This document shows, in pieces, positions 1-9,120 of a DNA stretch of 64,000 nucleotides. A program made the translations under genes and the position numbers. Within the stretch, counting starts at the first letter, position 1. Every line of letters begins with the position of its first letter. This stretch comes from SIAQ01 sp964484265 (GTDB taxonomy: Bacteria; Planctomycetota; Planctomycetia; Gemmatales; Gemmataceae). The notes under the pieces are model-generated. The model did not search any database, was not told the DNA's origin, and worked only from the letters and a program-made list of their open reading frames with translations. Location of the stretch: the NCBI GenBank assembly GCA_964484265.1, contig CAZAFH010000007.1, positions 1 through 64,000 on the forward strand. Direction: 5' to 3'.

Positions 1-14
1 AGCGATGCTGATCC

Positions 15-117
15 GCCCCTCACCCCCTGGCCCCTCTCCCCCACATTCGTGGGGGCGAGGGGAGCAATCGCGCAACAAATTTGAGATGAATCCAGGTGTC
101 GTATTTCATCAGCCCAG
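15..117. repeat. GC-rich stem-loop repeat, copy 1
   Basis: The stretch holds a hairpin made of CCCCT-CT-CCCCCAC and its complement around an ATTC loop, followed by a tail ending in TTTCATCAGCCCAGC. The same order of hairpin, GCGCAACA, GATGAA and TTTCATCAGCCCAGC recurs near 4137-4227. It is non-coding and probably part of a dispersed intergenic repeat family. Similarity was judged by eye. Confidence 0.6.
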
Positions 118-156
118 CTTACGCCCCCCGCTCGCCTGTGGCGAACGGTATTGCAC

Positions 157-1704
157 CTAGACCACATACCGCTTCTTCACGCCCGCCATCTTCGCGAATT
201 TCTTGAGGCCCTTTTCGTAAATGGAATGCCATTCAGCGTTCGGCTCAACACGGCCACGGAAGCGCACCATGCGAGCGACGGCGGCGCCGACGGGGTAGTC
301 CGCGTCCTTACCCGCTTGCCGACGTTGATGATTCTCCAGCGCCGCCAAGGCAGTTACGGCAGCGCCGAGGGCTGGACCTTCGTCGGAAGCCAGTAGCTCC
401 AGCGGATGATTCAAGACGCTCGCCAGGATCTCGCACATGAGCGCGCTGCGGGCGATGCCGCCGGACACGGTGATCCGCGTGATTTGTTGCCCGGCTCGTT
501 GATGCGCCCGTACGCCAAATGCGATGAGGTACGCCAGCGCTTCCAGGGCTGCGCGGAAACGCTTTCCGGGTTCTTTCGGCTGCTTCGGTTCCCAGCGAAA
601 GTCAGGCTCGTCGATGCCAAGCGACGGCTCCGCGAAGACGAACGGCGAGACGCTTACGCCCTTGCATCCGGCGGGCACGCTTCGCGCTTCTGATTCGAGC
701 GCGGCCCAATCGGGCGATTTGCCGACGATCTTGTTGACGAACTGGGCGCCGTTGTTGTAACAGCGCATGAGCAGGTATGGACCCCAGTTGAGTTTCATGA
801 CGTCGAGCGCGTCGCTTTCCGGAATGGATGCGGACGACGAATTGACGACGGCGGACGTGCCGAGGATGATCGCCATCTGTCCCGCGTCCACGGCGCCGCC
901 GCCGATCAGGCCCGCTTGTTGGTCGTCCGAAGTCGGGAAGATGATTGGGACATTTGCCGCGTTCAGCCCGGCTTCTAGCGCATAAGCGGGATGCAATGGT
1001 CCGACGGGAACATCCATATCGACGATGCGCGGCAACTGCGACCATGCGAGTTCGCGATAGGCGGGACATTCGATGGCATCGAGCATGCCACGCTGCCATT
1101 GCTTGGTGCGCAGATCCATGAGTCCAGATGACGCCGCGGACGATAGGCTTGTGACGTCAAAGTTGCCCGTGAGGTACCCAGCGGCGAGGGAGCCGTGCGA
1201 CAGGATTTTCGTGGTACGGTTCCAGTCGGCTTCGTCGAGGTGGGTTTCGTCTTTCACGAGATGGCTGAGGCTGTATCGGCTCGCCCAGGGACCGCCGATC
1301 AAGTCGCGAACCTTCGCCTGGCCGCCGAGACGTTCGAGTCCTTTGGCGTGGTATTTCGCCAGTGTGGCGTCGTTCCAGCAGATCGCACGACGGACCTGGT
1401 TTCGGCAGGCGTCGATGCGGCCGGCGGTGTGGTGCGTCGCGGAGATGCCGCCGGCGATCCAGTCGCTCAACCGGCCTGCATCGCGCAGCGCGGCAGCGAT
1501 CGCACGCACCGACGCGCGGGCCTGTCCTTCGAGTTGTGCGAGGTTGAGCTCGCTCACGCCGCCGTCGGTCCAGAGGTCGGTGGTGAGTCGGGCTTGAGCA
1601 ACGGTGTTGCCGTCGAGATCGAACGCGAGGCATTTGACGCCGCTGGTGCTAAAGTCCCAGCCGGTGAAGATTGCGGAAGCGGGAACATGCTGCAGATCGG
1701 TCAT
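157..1704 (-). CDS. FGGY-family carbohydrate kinase, xylulokinase-like
   Basis: The 515-residue product fits the FGGY sugar kinase family, which phosphorylates pentoses, polyols or related sugars with ATP in the cytoplasm. The N-terminal actin-like motif is visible around residues 14-30 (GWDFSTSGVKCLAFD). The C-terminal phosphate-binding segment TVSGGIARS and the closing GPALGAAVTAL lie near residues 415-450. The length matches xylulokinases (about 490-520). No isomerase or transporter lies next to it, so the substrate cannot be fixed from context; xylulose is the best guess. The gene is monocistronic here, with a PIN toxin gene diverging from it. The Shine-Dalgarno is weak, so the exact start is uncertain. 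Confidence 0.85.
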   Translation of the reverse strand: MTDLQHVPASAIFTGWDFSTSGVKCLAFDLDGNTVAQARLTTDLWTDGGVSELNLAQLEGQARASVRAIAAALRDAGRLSDWIAGGISATHHTAGRIDACRNQVRRAICWNDATLAKYHAKGLERLGGQAKVRDLIGGPWASRYSLSHLVKDETHLDEADWNRTTKILSHGSLAAGYLTGNFDVTSLSSAASSGLMDLRTKQWQRGMLDAIECPAYRELAWSQLPRIVDMDVPVGPLHPAYALEAGLNAANVPIIFPTSDDQQAGLIGGGAVDAGQMAIILGTSAVVNSSSASIPESDALDVMKLNWGPYLLMRCYNNGAQFVNKIVGKSPDWAALESEARSVPAGCKGVSVSPFVFAEPSLGIDEPDFRWEPKQPKEPGKRFRAALEALAYLIAFGVRAHQRAGQQITRITVSGGIARSALMCEILASVLNHPLELLASDEGPALGAAVTALAALENHQRRQAGKDADYPVGAAVARMVRFRGRVEPNAEWHSIYEKGLKKFAKMAGVKKRYVV

Positions 1705-1855
1705 GGGTCGTTTGTCCGTGTTGGAGTGTGCGCCGTGGATGTGGAGTTATTGTATGAGGGTGTCGCGCGAGCCGGGAAGTGAATCGGATTGGGTTCAGCG
1801 AGCACTTGAACGCAGGAAGGTTCTGTTTCGACGAAAATAGGCATATCATTTCATC

Positions 1856-2296
1856 ATGGCCGAAATACAGACCTTGCGAGTGGTGTTGGACACGAACGTG
1901 CTGGTCTCGGCGTCCCGTTCCCGGCTGGGTGCTAGCTTCGCAATTATCAGTTCGATCCCAGCCTTGGAGTTCAAACCTTGCCTTTCGGTCGCGCTCTATG
2001 CCGAATGGCAGGACGTACTGTCGCGGCCGGAGAACCTTCCATCTGGCTTGACGGAAAACGAAGCCCTAGGATTCGTGCGCTATCTTGCTGGACAATGCCA
2101 TTTGCAGGAGATTCACTTCTTATGGCGCCCGTTTTTGCCTGATGCCAATGACGACATGGTGCTGGAGTTAGCATGGGCGGCGGGCTGTCAGTATATAATA
2201 ACGCATAACGTAAAGGATTTCGCAGGTTCCGAGCAACTCGGAGTAACCGCGATGTCACCGCGGCAGTTCTTGAATCTAATTAGGAAACAACCATGA
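1856..2296 (+). CDS. PIN-domain toxin, putative toxin-antitoxin component
   Basis: This 146-residue protein looks like the PIN-fold ribonuclease toxins of the COG1569 type. The first acidic residue sits in VVLDTNVLVSA near residue 10. The later acidic cluster is in DANDDMVLELA near residue 100, and the chain ends with the ITHNVKDF motif typical of the family. Such proteins cleave RNA in a metal-dependent way when free of their antitoxin. It overlaps the next gene by 4 bases (ATGA), so the two are translationally coupled. The toxin precedes the antitoxin, the reverse of the most common TA order but usual in this PIN subgroup. The cognate target is unknown. Confidence 0.85.
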   Translation: MAEIQTLRVVLDTNVLVSASRSRLGASFAIISSIPALEFKPCLSVALYAEWQDVLSRPENLPSGLTENEALGFVRYLAGQCHLQEIHFLWRPFLPDANDDMVLELAWAAGCQYIITHNVKDFAGSEQLGVTAMSPRQFLNLIRKQP

Positions 2297-2532
2297 GCAC
2301 GTTGACCGTCGAATTGCCGGATTCGTTAAAGAGGCACATCGAAGCCCTGGCAGCGAGAGAGGGCTATACAGTGAGCCAGTTCATGGCTAGCGCTGCCGGC
2401 GAGAAATTGGCTGCCGTGATGACGATGGATTATCTAAGGCGTGAGGCTGCCGCTGGCCGCCGGGAGGAATTCGAAAAATATCTGGCTGCAATACCGAGTG
2501 CTGCGCCTGCGGAGACCGACATCGTTGACTGA
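2293..2532 (+). CDS. Ribbon-helix-helix-like antitoxin
   Basis: This 79-residue protein starts with a beta strand and two helices typical of CopG/Arc antitoxins (TLTVELPDSLKRHIEALA, then YTVSQFMASAAGEKL). The acidic, Ala-rich C-terminal tail would wrap the toxin. It overlaps the PIN gene by ATGA and should neutralise it and repress the pair's promoter. The assignment rests on shape and context; sequence motifs in RHH proteins are weak. Confidence 0.75.
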   Translation: MSTLTVELPDSLKRHIEALAAREGYTVSQFMASAAGEKLAAVMTMDYLRREAAAGRREEFEKYLAAIPSAAPAETDIVD

Positions 2533-2656
2533 TATTTGGGTCGCGTGAATGGGAAATGACACTACGCCGCTCACATTCCGGCGAGATCGTCCCGCGCGGA
2601 CGTCATTCATATAGTGACAGTAACACCATTTCCCCACTCTATCGGAGTTCATTGCC

Positions 2657-3958
2657 ATGGCACGCACCTTCATGGTCATTGTGGTTTCCGTTAGTTTCAT
2701 GGTTCATGCCGCATCCGCGATTGCCCAGCCTGGTCGGGAGGATGTTCGTTATCGGTCGGGCAATATCCGCGTGGCCGGCTATCCGCAGCGCGATGGGAAC
2801 GGCAAGGCGTTGCCGTCGGTCGCGATCTATCGTGACAATATTCATTTCGGATTCTGCTTCGCCGACGCGCAGTATCGGCGACTGCCGACGACCTATTACC
2901 ATCCGCGCGGGCCGCTGGGTATGGCGTTTCAGCGGTTCAACTGGTTCCCCGGCGAGCCGAATACCTACGCTGCCGACGCTCGATTCCCTGCGTCGCTCGT
3001 GGCGGCGGGATGCCTTGGCCTTGGTGGGGCTGCGATGCCGCAACTCGCGGTCATGTGGTCCGAGCCGCCTGTCGCCGTCATCGGGATGGAAGCCGGTACG
3101 GTGGCGAGTTACGCCAGGCCCGGGCAGTGCTTCGATTTTTACGAGCCGACGAAGGAAATCATCGACCTGCATGCTCGCAACGGCAAGGATCGCTTCTTTC
3201 ACTTCATTCCCGACGCCATCGACCGCGGCACGAATGTTCGTGTCGTCCACGGTTCGCCGCGCAGGTTGTTGACGGAACAGGCGCCTCGCGGGTACTATCA
3301 TCTGATGGTTCTGGAAGCCTGCACGGGCGAGAACGGCGAGAAGATCTTTCTCGATCTATTCACCCAGGAAGGCATCGCCGAGTGCATGAATCATCTGGCC
3401 GACGATGGCGTTCTGTGCGTTCACACGTCGCACCGATTCCTTGATCTGCCGCCCGTGCTTGCACGGATCGGGGCGGAGTTGAAACTGCACGTGCGGGTTG
3501 GCCACGACATGGATTCGTCCTATCGCGCGGGCGATGGCAACGATGTTAGCGAGGTCGGCCATTTCACGTCTGAATGGGTGATGCTGGCCCGCCGCGCAGA
3601 GACGCTGGACGCTTTTTGCAAGACGCCGAAGGACTATGCGGAGCGAGTGCGAAGGAATATTGGATTTGGCGACGAATACTGGTCGGCACGACAGCCGTCC
3701 AGGCACCTCTGGACCGACAAAGGCCCGAACCTTATGCACGGCATCCTCCGCGGCCATCCGTTTACGATGCGCTATGCAGCCGTGATGCAGCCGACGGTCG
3801 AGTTTATTTGCGATGGGCTGGATCGTATCGGCTTGTCGCGAAATTCGAGTCCTAGCCGGATGGTGTATTCGCTCGGAGGTTTGCACCGCGCTGTCGAGAA
3901 TATGATGGTCGCGAGTCAATTGCGCACGAACCCGTCTGTCGAGAAACTTTGGCCATAG
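2657..3958 (+). CDS. Exported spermidine-synthase-like protein
   Basis: The 433-residue product begins with a Sec signal peptide or TM anchor (residues 1-24, ending in ASAIAQP). The middle resembles the Rossmann half of spermidine synthase-like methyltransferase folds: residues about 145-300 include a GMEAGTVASYA glycine loop, a DFYEPTKEI acidic strand, LFLDLF and a DDGVLCVHTS strand. In planctomycetes this domain usually forms the C-terminal half of large MFS-spermidine-synthase fusions; here it stands alone behind a short hydrophobic leader. A Shine-Dalgarno CGGAG sits 9 bases before the ATG. True polyamine synthesis outside the cytoplasm is unlikely, so the activity is unknown. It could be a truncated relic of the fusion, but the frame is intact. 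Confidence 0.65.
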   Translation: MARTFMVIVVSVSFMVHAASAIAQPGREDVRYRSGNIRVAGYPQRDGNGKALPSVAIYRDNIHFGFCFADAQYRRLPTTYYHPRGPLGMAFQRFNWFPGEPNTYAADARFPASLVAAGCLGLGGAAMPQLAVMWSEPPVAVIGMEAGTVASYARPGQCFDFYEPTKEIIDLHARNGKDRFFHFIPDAIDRGTNVRVVHGSPRRLLTEQAPRGYYHLMVLEACTGENGEKIFLDLFTQEGIAECMNHLADDGVLCVHTSHRFLDLPPVLARIGAELKLHVRVGHDMDSSYRAGDGNDVSEVGHFTSEWVMLARRAETLDAFCKTPKDYAERVRRNIGFGDEYWSARQPSRHLWTDKGPNLMHGILRGHPFTMRYAAVMQPTVEFICDGLDRIGLSRNSSPSRMVYSLGGLHRAVENMMVASQLRTNPSVEKLWP

Positions 3959-4047
3959 CCAGTGCGTCAGCCTGGGCTGATGAATACTATTGAAAATTCG
4001 CACTGATGCGACAGTATCCGACGTACGAAATCGTTGCGCGAAGTGCT

Positions 4048-4227
4048 CCCTCTCCCTCCGGGAGAGGGAAGGGGTGAGGGCCGCTTGACGATGGCAATGC
4101 CAGACAAATCTCAGCATTGCATGCGACCTGCGGCCCTCACTCCCGACCCCTCTCCCGGTGGGAGAGGGGAGAAAATGCGCAACACTTTTCGGATGAACGC
4201 AGCGTTTGGTTTTCATCAGCCCAGCGT
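4048..4227. repeat. Double GC-rich hairpin with inverted arms, copy 2
   Basis: Two hairpins (CCCTCTCCCTCC-GGGAGAGGG at about 4049-4069 and CCCCTCTCCCGG-TGGGAGAGGGG at about 4149-4170) are flanked by inverted arms GGGTGAGGGCCGC and GCGGCCCTCACTCC. The tail to TTTCATCAGCCCAGC matches the copy at the window start. It fills the gap between the convergent genes ending at 3958 and 4234. Confidence 0.7.
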
Positions 4228-4233
4228 CAGGGG

Positions 4234-4824
4234 CTATCCGTTCGGATCGTCCAACAGTTCTTGCAACCGGTCGCCCAGAGGCGGCAGAAAGCGAGCGGGC
4301 CAGGTTGCATCTATGAGTCCCACGCCGATCAAGTCGAGCAGGTGGACCTGGTCTTTTCGCCGCCAGGAGACGAGTTTCATGCGTACGAGAGCCTCAAGCG
4401 ACGCGACCTGAAATTCCGCGGCTCGTTCCGATTCGGAGAGATCTGGCGATGTATGCTCATACTCGGGTTTCACTTTCTCGCCAGCGTAGAGAAGATGTAC
4501 GGCTTCGCTTGGTCTTCCTTGAGGGCCATCGATGAACATGTCTACGTCAAGAAGCTGATAATAAACGAACCCCGCTGATTCCAGAGCCGTGCGCACATTA
4601 ATCGAATCGGTGCGACGAACCAAAACATCGACATCGCGAGTGTTCCGAATCGCGCCTTCGTCCTTTCGCGCTACCCACTCGGCGACGGCGTTTCCGCCAA
4701 CGACGGCATAGGGAATGCCGGCGTCATCGAGCGCCTTCGTCGCGCGTCGCAACCGCTCTTTGACCTTTTCGGCTGCCATGAGCGCTCTCTCCCAGCCGAT
4801 CGGTGCTATAGTTGCATCTGCCAT
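4234..4824 (-). CDS. Nucleotidyltransferase-fold protein, paralog A
   Basis: The 196-residue protein has the minimal nucleotidyltransferase core: GIPYAVVGGNAVAEW near residues 36-50 (the GG-x-A/S strand) and TRDVDVLVR near residues 62-70 (the D-x-D motif). Such proteins, including AbiEii/MNT types, transfer nucleotides to proteins or tRNA. It is a near copy of the gene that follows on the same strand, with a 25-bp gap, so the two arose by tandem duplication. No HEPN or AbiEi partner is next to it, which leaves the substrate open. Confidence 0.7.
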   Translation of the reverse strand: MADATIAPIGWERALMAAEKVKERLRRATKALDDAGIPYAVVGGNAVAEWVARKDEGAIRNTRDVDVLVRRTDSINVRTALESAGFVYYQLLDVDMFIDGPQGRPSEAVHLLYAGEKVKPEYEHTSPDLSESERAAEFQVASLEALVRMKLVSWRRKDQVHLLDLIGVGLIDATWPARFLPPLGDRLQELLDDPNG

Positions 4825-4849
4825 GGTTCAAGTTTTCCTATGTTTTCGC

Positions 4850-5440
4850 CTAGCCATTCGGGTCGTCGAGCAATGCTTGTAGTCGGTTGTCTAGCGGCGG
4901 CGGCAAGCGAGCGGTCCAGGCGGAATCGATAAGCCCCACGCCGATCATGTCACGCAGATGGGTGCGATCCTTGTCTCGCCAGGAGATCAATTTCATGCGT
5001 ACCAGCGCCTCAAGAGACGTGACCTGAAACTCCGCCGCACGCTCCGATTCGGAGAGGTCGGGAGATGCGTGTTCGTACTCGGGCTTCACTTTCTCGCCGG
5101 CATAGAGCAGGTGAATGCCGCCGCTCGGCTTTCCTTGTGGGCCATCGAGGAACATGTCCACGTCGAGTAGGTGATGATAAACGAATCCCGCCGATTCCAG
5201 AGCTGAGCGAGCCGACGAAAAATCCGCTCGGCGAATCAGCAAATCGACATCGCGTGTGTTGCGAACCGCTTCCTCGTCCACTCTCGCAACCCACTCGGCG
5301 ACGGCGTTGCCACCCGCGACGGCGTAGGGTACGCCCGCGTCATCGAGGGCCTTGGTGGCTCGACGCAATCGCTCTTTGACCTTCTCTGCCGCCATGAGCG
5401 CTTTCTCCCAGCCGATCGGTGCAATGGTCGCATCTGCCAT
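4850..5440 (-). CDS. Nucleotidyltransferase-fold protein, paralog B
   Basis: Same length (196 residues) and same first 12 residues as the preceding paralog. The fold motifs are GVPYAVAGGNAVAEW and TRDVDLLIR. Differences concentrate around residues 70-95 and 150-190, so the copies have diverged but keep the catalytic acidic pair. It lies 71 bp from the end of the kinase-WD40 gene on the same strand and may be cotranscribed with it. The function is not known beyond the fold. Confidence 0.7.
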   Translation of the reverse strand: MADATIAPIGWEKALMAAEKVKERLRRATKALDDAGVPYAVAGGNAVAEWVARVDEEAVRNTRDVDLLIRRADFSSARSALESAGFVYHHLLDVDMFLDGPQGKPSGGIHLLYAGEKVKPEYEHASPDLSESERAAEFQVTSLEALVRMKLISWRDKDRTHLRDMIGVGLIDSAWTARLPPPLDNRLQALLDDPNG

Positions 5441-5511
5441 GGTTCCCTCGTTTCGTCTCCCCTGTTATGGTAGCCGAAGCGGAACGGATGCGGAATAGCG
5501 AAGCGGGCCAA

Positions 5512-8103
5512 TCACTTTTTCGACCGCGGAGCGTTTCGCAGGCGGATTGTCTGGTCCTTGCTGGCGGAAAAGATGGTGCTGCCGTCGGCACTGTAAGCCA
5601 CGGCGTGAACCACATCTTGATGTTCGTCGAAGGTCGCGATGCTCGTGCCCGCGGCGATATCCCACACCTTTACGGTCTTGTCCGCGCTGCCCGAAGCCAG
5701 TTGGGCGCCATCGTGGTTGAAGGCCAAGGAGTTGACTGCGCCCTCATGCCCCTCCAGTGTCGCCGTATTTCGACCCGTGGCGACATCCCAGATCTTGATC
5801 TGGTTGTTGACCTCGCTCGCCGAGGCCAGGGTTTTGCCGTCCGGGCTAAATGCGACGGCGAGCACGGGCCTTTCGTGCCCCTTCAGGGTGGTGCTTTTTC
5901 CCGTCGCGATATCCCATAGGCGAACGACCTCGCCGTTGCTTCCCGATGCCAACATTTTGCCTTTTGGCTGAAAGGCGACGGCATTGATGTAGAAGTCGTC
6001 CTGCAGGCGCTTCGTCTCCTCGGTTTTGCCAGTGACCAGGTCCCACAGGCGGATGGTGTTATCGCCCGCGCCTGAGGCCAGCATTTTGCCGTCGTGGCTA
6101 AAGGCGAGGCTTGATACGAGGTAGAAGTGCCCTTTGAATCGGGTCACGACGCGTTCGCCGGGCACGTCCCAGAGCTGAACATCAAATGCCAGCTTATCGA
6201 GATCTCCACCTGCGGAGGCGAGTTGTTTGCCGTTGGGGCTAAAAGCGACGGCGAGCACGGGGCCTGGATTTCCCTTCAGCGTGCGATGCTTGTCGGCTGC
6301 GATGTCCCAGATGCGGACGGTGCCGTCGTCGCTGCCGCTGGCGAGTTCGTTGGGTTTGGCGGGGTTGATCGCTAGCGTGCGAACCGTCGCGGTATGCCCT
6401 CGCAGCACGCGCGGGAACTCGGCTTTCTTTTCGGCCTTGGCGATTTCCTGCTTTTTCACTTTGTCCGGGGGACTTTTCTCGACCTTGGCGATCGTCTTCG
6501 TATCGTCCGTCTTTTCGGATTTGGCGTCAAGGCTCTTCACGACCTTTGCGGATTCCGTTTTGTCGCTTTTCTTCACCGGTTGAACGATTTCAGATTCGCT
6601 CTTTTTGCCATCGGATTTTTGCGTGAGTTCTGTGCTCGGCTTCGACGGCGGCGCAAAGAAACCGGACGCGATCCATATTCCGATCAACATTGCCGCCACG
6701 AGAATCACGCCGACGACACCTGCAAGCACTCGCGCGGACGATTTGGCCGCCGCTGGCGGTAATGATGCGACGAGTGGCGGCGCTTTCGTCGTCGCGTGCT
6801 GAAACGGCTCCAGCGCAGCCGCGAAGTCGGCCATCGACGCGTAGCGATCCTTGGGCTCCTTGGCGAGCGCCTTCAGGCAGATCGCCTCCAGAACCGGATC
6901 AATGTCCCGCCTGAATTGCCGAGGCGAGGGCGGTGCCTGCGTCAGCACGGCACGCAGCACCTCGTGCAATCCGCCCTTGAAGGGCGTGCGGCCCGCGAGC
7001 ATCTCGTACAAGATGACGCCCAGGCTATACACATCCGCCGTCGGACCGATCAGGGCAGCGTCCCCGCCGATCTGTTCGGGTGGCATGTACGCGCCGGTTC
7101 CTAGCACGGCGCCGGTGCTCGTGAGGCGTGGATCCTGGGCATCGTCGCGCCGGGCCACGCCGAAATCCATGACCACGGGTTCGGGCGCGTCGTCGGACGA
7201 TCCGCTTGTCAGCATTATGTTTGCGGGCTTGAGATCCCGATGCACCACGCTCGCCTGATGCGCGACGTGAACTGCGCGGGCGATCAAGCAGACGAGCCGA
7301 CACGCAGCACCTGGCTCCAACGGCCCGCTGCGCTTGAGCCAGGTCGAGAGCGGTTCGCCCGTGAGCAAGGGCATCGTCAGATACGGGTTGCCATCGATTT
7401 CGCCGACGTCGTAAACGGGACACAAATGCGGATGGTGAAACGTGGCAGCGATGCGAGCTTCGCGATAAAAGCGTTCGAGCATGACAGCACGGCTCCCGCC
7501 GACGAAACGCGGAATCTTGAGCGCCACCTGCCGCTTGAGCTGCGTATCCTCGGCCAAGTACACTGTGCCCATACCGCCCTGGCCCAACGGTTTGACGATT
7601 CGATATCGCCCAAAAATTTCGGGCACCGGCGCGGCTTGCGTAGCCACCGGTTCCGGCGCGACGACGGTGCTGGCGGGTCCCGATGTGTTCTTGGCATCCA
7701 GAGCGCGGTGCAGTTCGATTTGGTCCTTCATTGCCGCGGCATGCTGGGGAAAGCGCGACGCATACTCATCAAACTCGGGCGGTTTGCCGAGTTTTTCACG
7801 CAGGAGGAACTCGTTGAACAGGAGATCGACGGCGATTTCAGCGTCGGCCTGTAGGTCGGGGAATTGTCGAAAATACGCCTCGACCCACATCGATTCGTCC
7901 GGTTGGAAAGTCGCCGCCCCGGGCCGAACGGTGCCTTCCGGCTCAGGTTCCCGCCAGCGAAACCGCTGATCAAGCAGCACAACCGCCGCCAATTGAGCCA
8001 AGGGCAACGGGCCTGTCTCACGGAGAAACGCGCTCAGGTCGGGCCGTTGACCGTTATTCCAGCGTTGCTCGAATGCCTCGGCGGGATCAGCGAGTGGAGT
8101 CAT
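5512..8103 (-). CDS. Membrane Ser/Thr protein kinase with WD40 beta-propeller
   Basis: The 863-residue protein is a Hanks-type receptor kinase. A variable N-terminal region (1-165) leads to the kinase domain (about 168-430). That domain has the glycine loop GQGGMGTVYLAED, the ATP lysine in VALKI, the catalytic loop HRDLKPANIML and DFGVARR in place of DFG. One TM helix lies near residues 455-480, followed by a Lys/Ser-rich linker (485-565) and about seven WD40 repeats to the end (units ending in VRIWD, VQLWD, IRLWD, VRLWD, IKIWD, VKVWD, IRLRN). The propeller is predicted to lie across the membrane from the kinase and to sense a ligand or partner. This architecture is common in planctomycetes. 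Both lobes look catalytically complete. Confidence 0.95.
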   Translation of the reverse strand: MTPLADPAEAFEQRWNNGQRPDLSAFLRETGPLPLAQLAAVVLLDQRFRWREPEPEGTVRPGAATFQPDESMWVEAYFRQFPDLQADAEIAVDLLFNEFLLREKLGKPPEFDEYASRFPQHAAAMKDQIELHRALDAKNTSGPASTVVAPEPVATQAAPVPEIFGRYRIVKPLGQGGMGTVYLAEDTQLKRQVALKIPRFVGGSRAVMLERFYREARIAATFHHPHLCPVYDVGEIDGNPYLTMPLLTGEPLSTWLKRSGPLEPGAACRLVCLIARAVHVAHQASVVHRDLKPANIMLTSGSSDDAPEPVVMDFGVARRDDAQDPRLTSTGAVLGTGAYMPPEQIGGDAALIGPTADVYSLGVILYEMLAGRTPFKGGLHEVLRAVLTQAPPSPRQFRRDIDPVLEAICLKALAKEPKDRYASMADFAAALEPFQHATTKAPPLVASLPPAAAKSSARVLAGVVGVILVAAMLIGIWIASGFFAPPSKPSTELTQKSDGKKSESEIVQPVKKSDKTESAKVVKSLDAKSEKTDDTKTIAKVEKSPPDKVKKQEIAKAEKKAEFPRVLRGHTATVRTLAINPAKPNELASGSDDGTVRIWDIAADKHRTLKGNPGPVLAVAFSPNGKQLASAGGDLDKLAFDVQLWDVPGERVVTRFKGHFYLVSSLAFSHDGKMLASGAGDNTIRLWDLVTGKTEETKRLQDDFYINAVAFQPKGKMLASGSNGEVVRLWDIATGKSTTLKGHERPVLAVAFSPDGKTLASASEVNNQIKIWDVATGRNTATLEGHEGAVNSLAFNHDGAQLASGSADKTVKVWDIAAGTSIATFDEHQDVVHAVAYSADGSTIFSASKDQTIRLRNAPRSKK

Positions 8104-8226
8104 GGTCTGCTCCCAGGTTTCGGGCGACAGTCCCTGGCGTTAGAGAATGTCTTTTTTTATCCTAGGCACAATCCTGGGAACATGCAAAAAGCAAAAATCA
8201 CTCAACCGAAACCCGCCTGGCCAGGC

Positions 8227-8418
8227 GGCGCTTGGCCAACAGCAAATGGCCAGGCGCTTCCGCATTTTTTCGGCCTTTTTTTGCACTTTTAGGGGGTGTT
8301 GGCCAAGTTGCAAAGGGGGAGAGGGGGGGGCAACTGCATGCAGCATATCTTGGCGAAGATGGCGAAAAATCTCAACAACGCCTTTGCAATCACATCTGCC
8401 AGCGTGATACGATGATGT
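8227..8418 (-). repeat. Dispersed ~200-bp repeat, copy A
   Basis: Read on the minus strand, it ends with the core TTGGCCAACACCCCCTAAAAG, an A-rich GGCCGAAAAA stretch and a closing stem GCGCCTGGCCA/TTGGCCAAGCGCC. The upstream half (ATCGTATCACGC, TTGCAAAG, TGAG, TTTTTCG, ATGCATGCAG) aligns by eye with copies at 9121, 22908 and 39307. It sits in the 478-bp gap between the kinase-WD40 gene and the small lipoprotein gene. Apart from this element I see nothing else in that gap. Confidence 0.8.
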
Positions 8419-8581
8419 AAAAACCTGACTGTTTCCGCGACGTAGAATTCGGCACCGGCTCCTTCTACTGGGTGATCGGGTATTGTCCTTCAAAAACCCA
8501 GCAAAAACAATGCCTCCCGCCCTCTTTTCTCTTCCTCGTCTTTTTGCCATCTTCACCCTGAGTATTTGAAGACACTCGAGG

Positions 8582-8863
8582 TCACGGCTCAATGTCTTCG
8601 CTCAGAAGTTTATTGCCGTATTCCTTCTGCTGCGATTCAGTCAATCCCACCACCTTGATAAGCAATTCCTGCCGTTTTTTGTTCACGATAGTGTGTTTCA
8701 CAGGATCCCCCCCGGCAGCTTTGAACTCCACTTCGATGGCTCTTCGTTCTTTGACGAGGGCATCAACCTGGCTGTTGCTGCTGTCGCAGCCGACCGGAAA
8801 CATACAGAAGGTGGCGCCCAAGCACAGTAGGCCGAACTGTTGGAAAGTCGACAGACGGTTCAT
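8582..8863 (-). CDS. Small lipoprotein of unknown function
   Basis: The start was placed at the inner ATG because TAGGAG lies 8 bases upstream and the product then begins with a lipoprotein signal: a charged N-terminus, a hydrophobic stretch and the lipobox FPVGC near residue 27. The mature part is about 65 residues, polar, with two likely helices (VDALVKERRAIEVEFKAAGG and KRQELLIKVVGLTESQQKEY). I do not recognise a family. It is flanked by two copies of the dispersed repeat. Confidence 0.75.
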   Translation of the reverse strand: MNRLSTFQQFGLLCLGATFCMFPVGCDSSNSQVDALVKERRAIEVEFKAAGGDPVKHTIVNKKRQELLIKVVGLTESQQKEYGNKLLSEDIEP

Positions 8864-9120
8864 CGAAAAAACTCCTACGAAAGTGCCCACAGTCTCTCTC
8901 AAATGAATGGAGACTGTTGCTTGAAAGTGCCCGGTGCAGTGAGCGACGGCTTCAGTGTGTGAGCCTTAACCGATTGCGACGATCAAGACGCGGAAAATGG
9001 AAAATGGTGTCAGGAACCTTTATCACGCCTGGATGGCCAGAAAAATACGCTGGAGTGGAGTAAAAAAAATGCTGCGCCTACGCTGGCTCGTTGAGCGAGA
9101 GGTGCGGCGTTTTTTTTCCT

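Noticed and set aside
8140..8592. 150-codon minus-strand ORF with QHPLKVQKK-like translation
   Set aside because: It is the translation of the dispersed repeat; the same peptide appears in other repeat copies in various frames.
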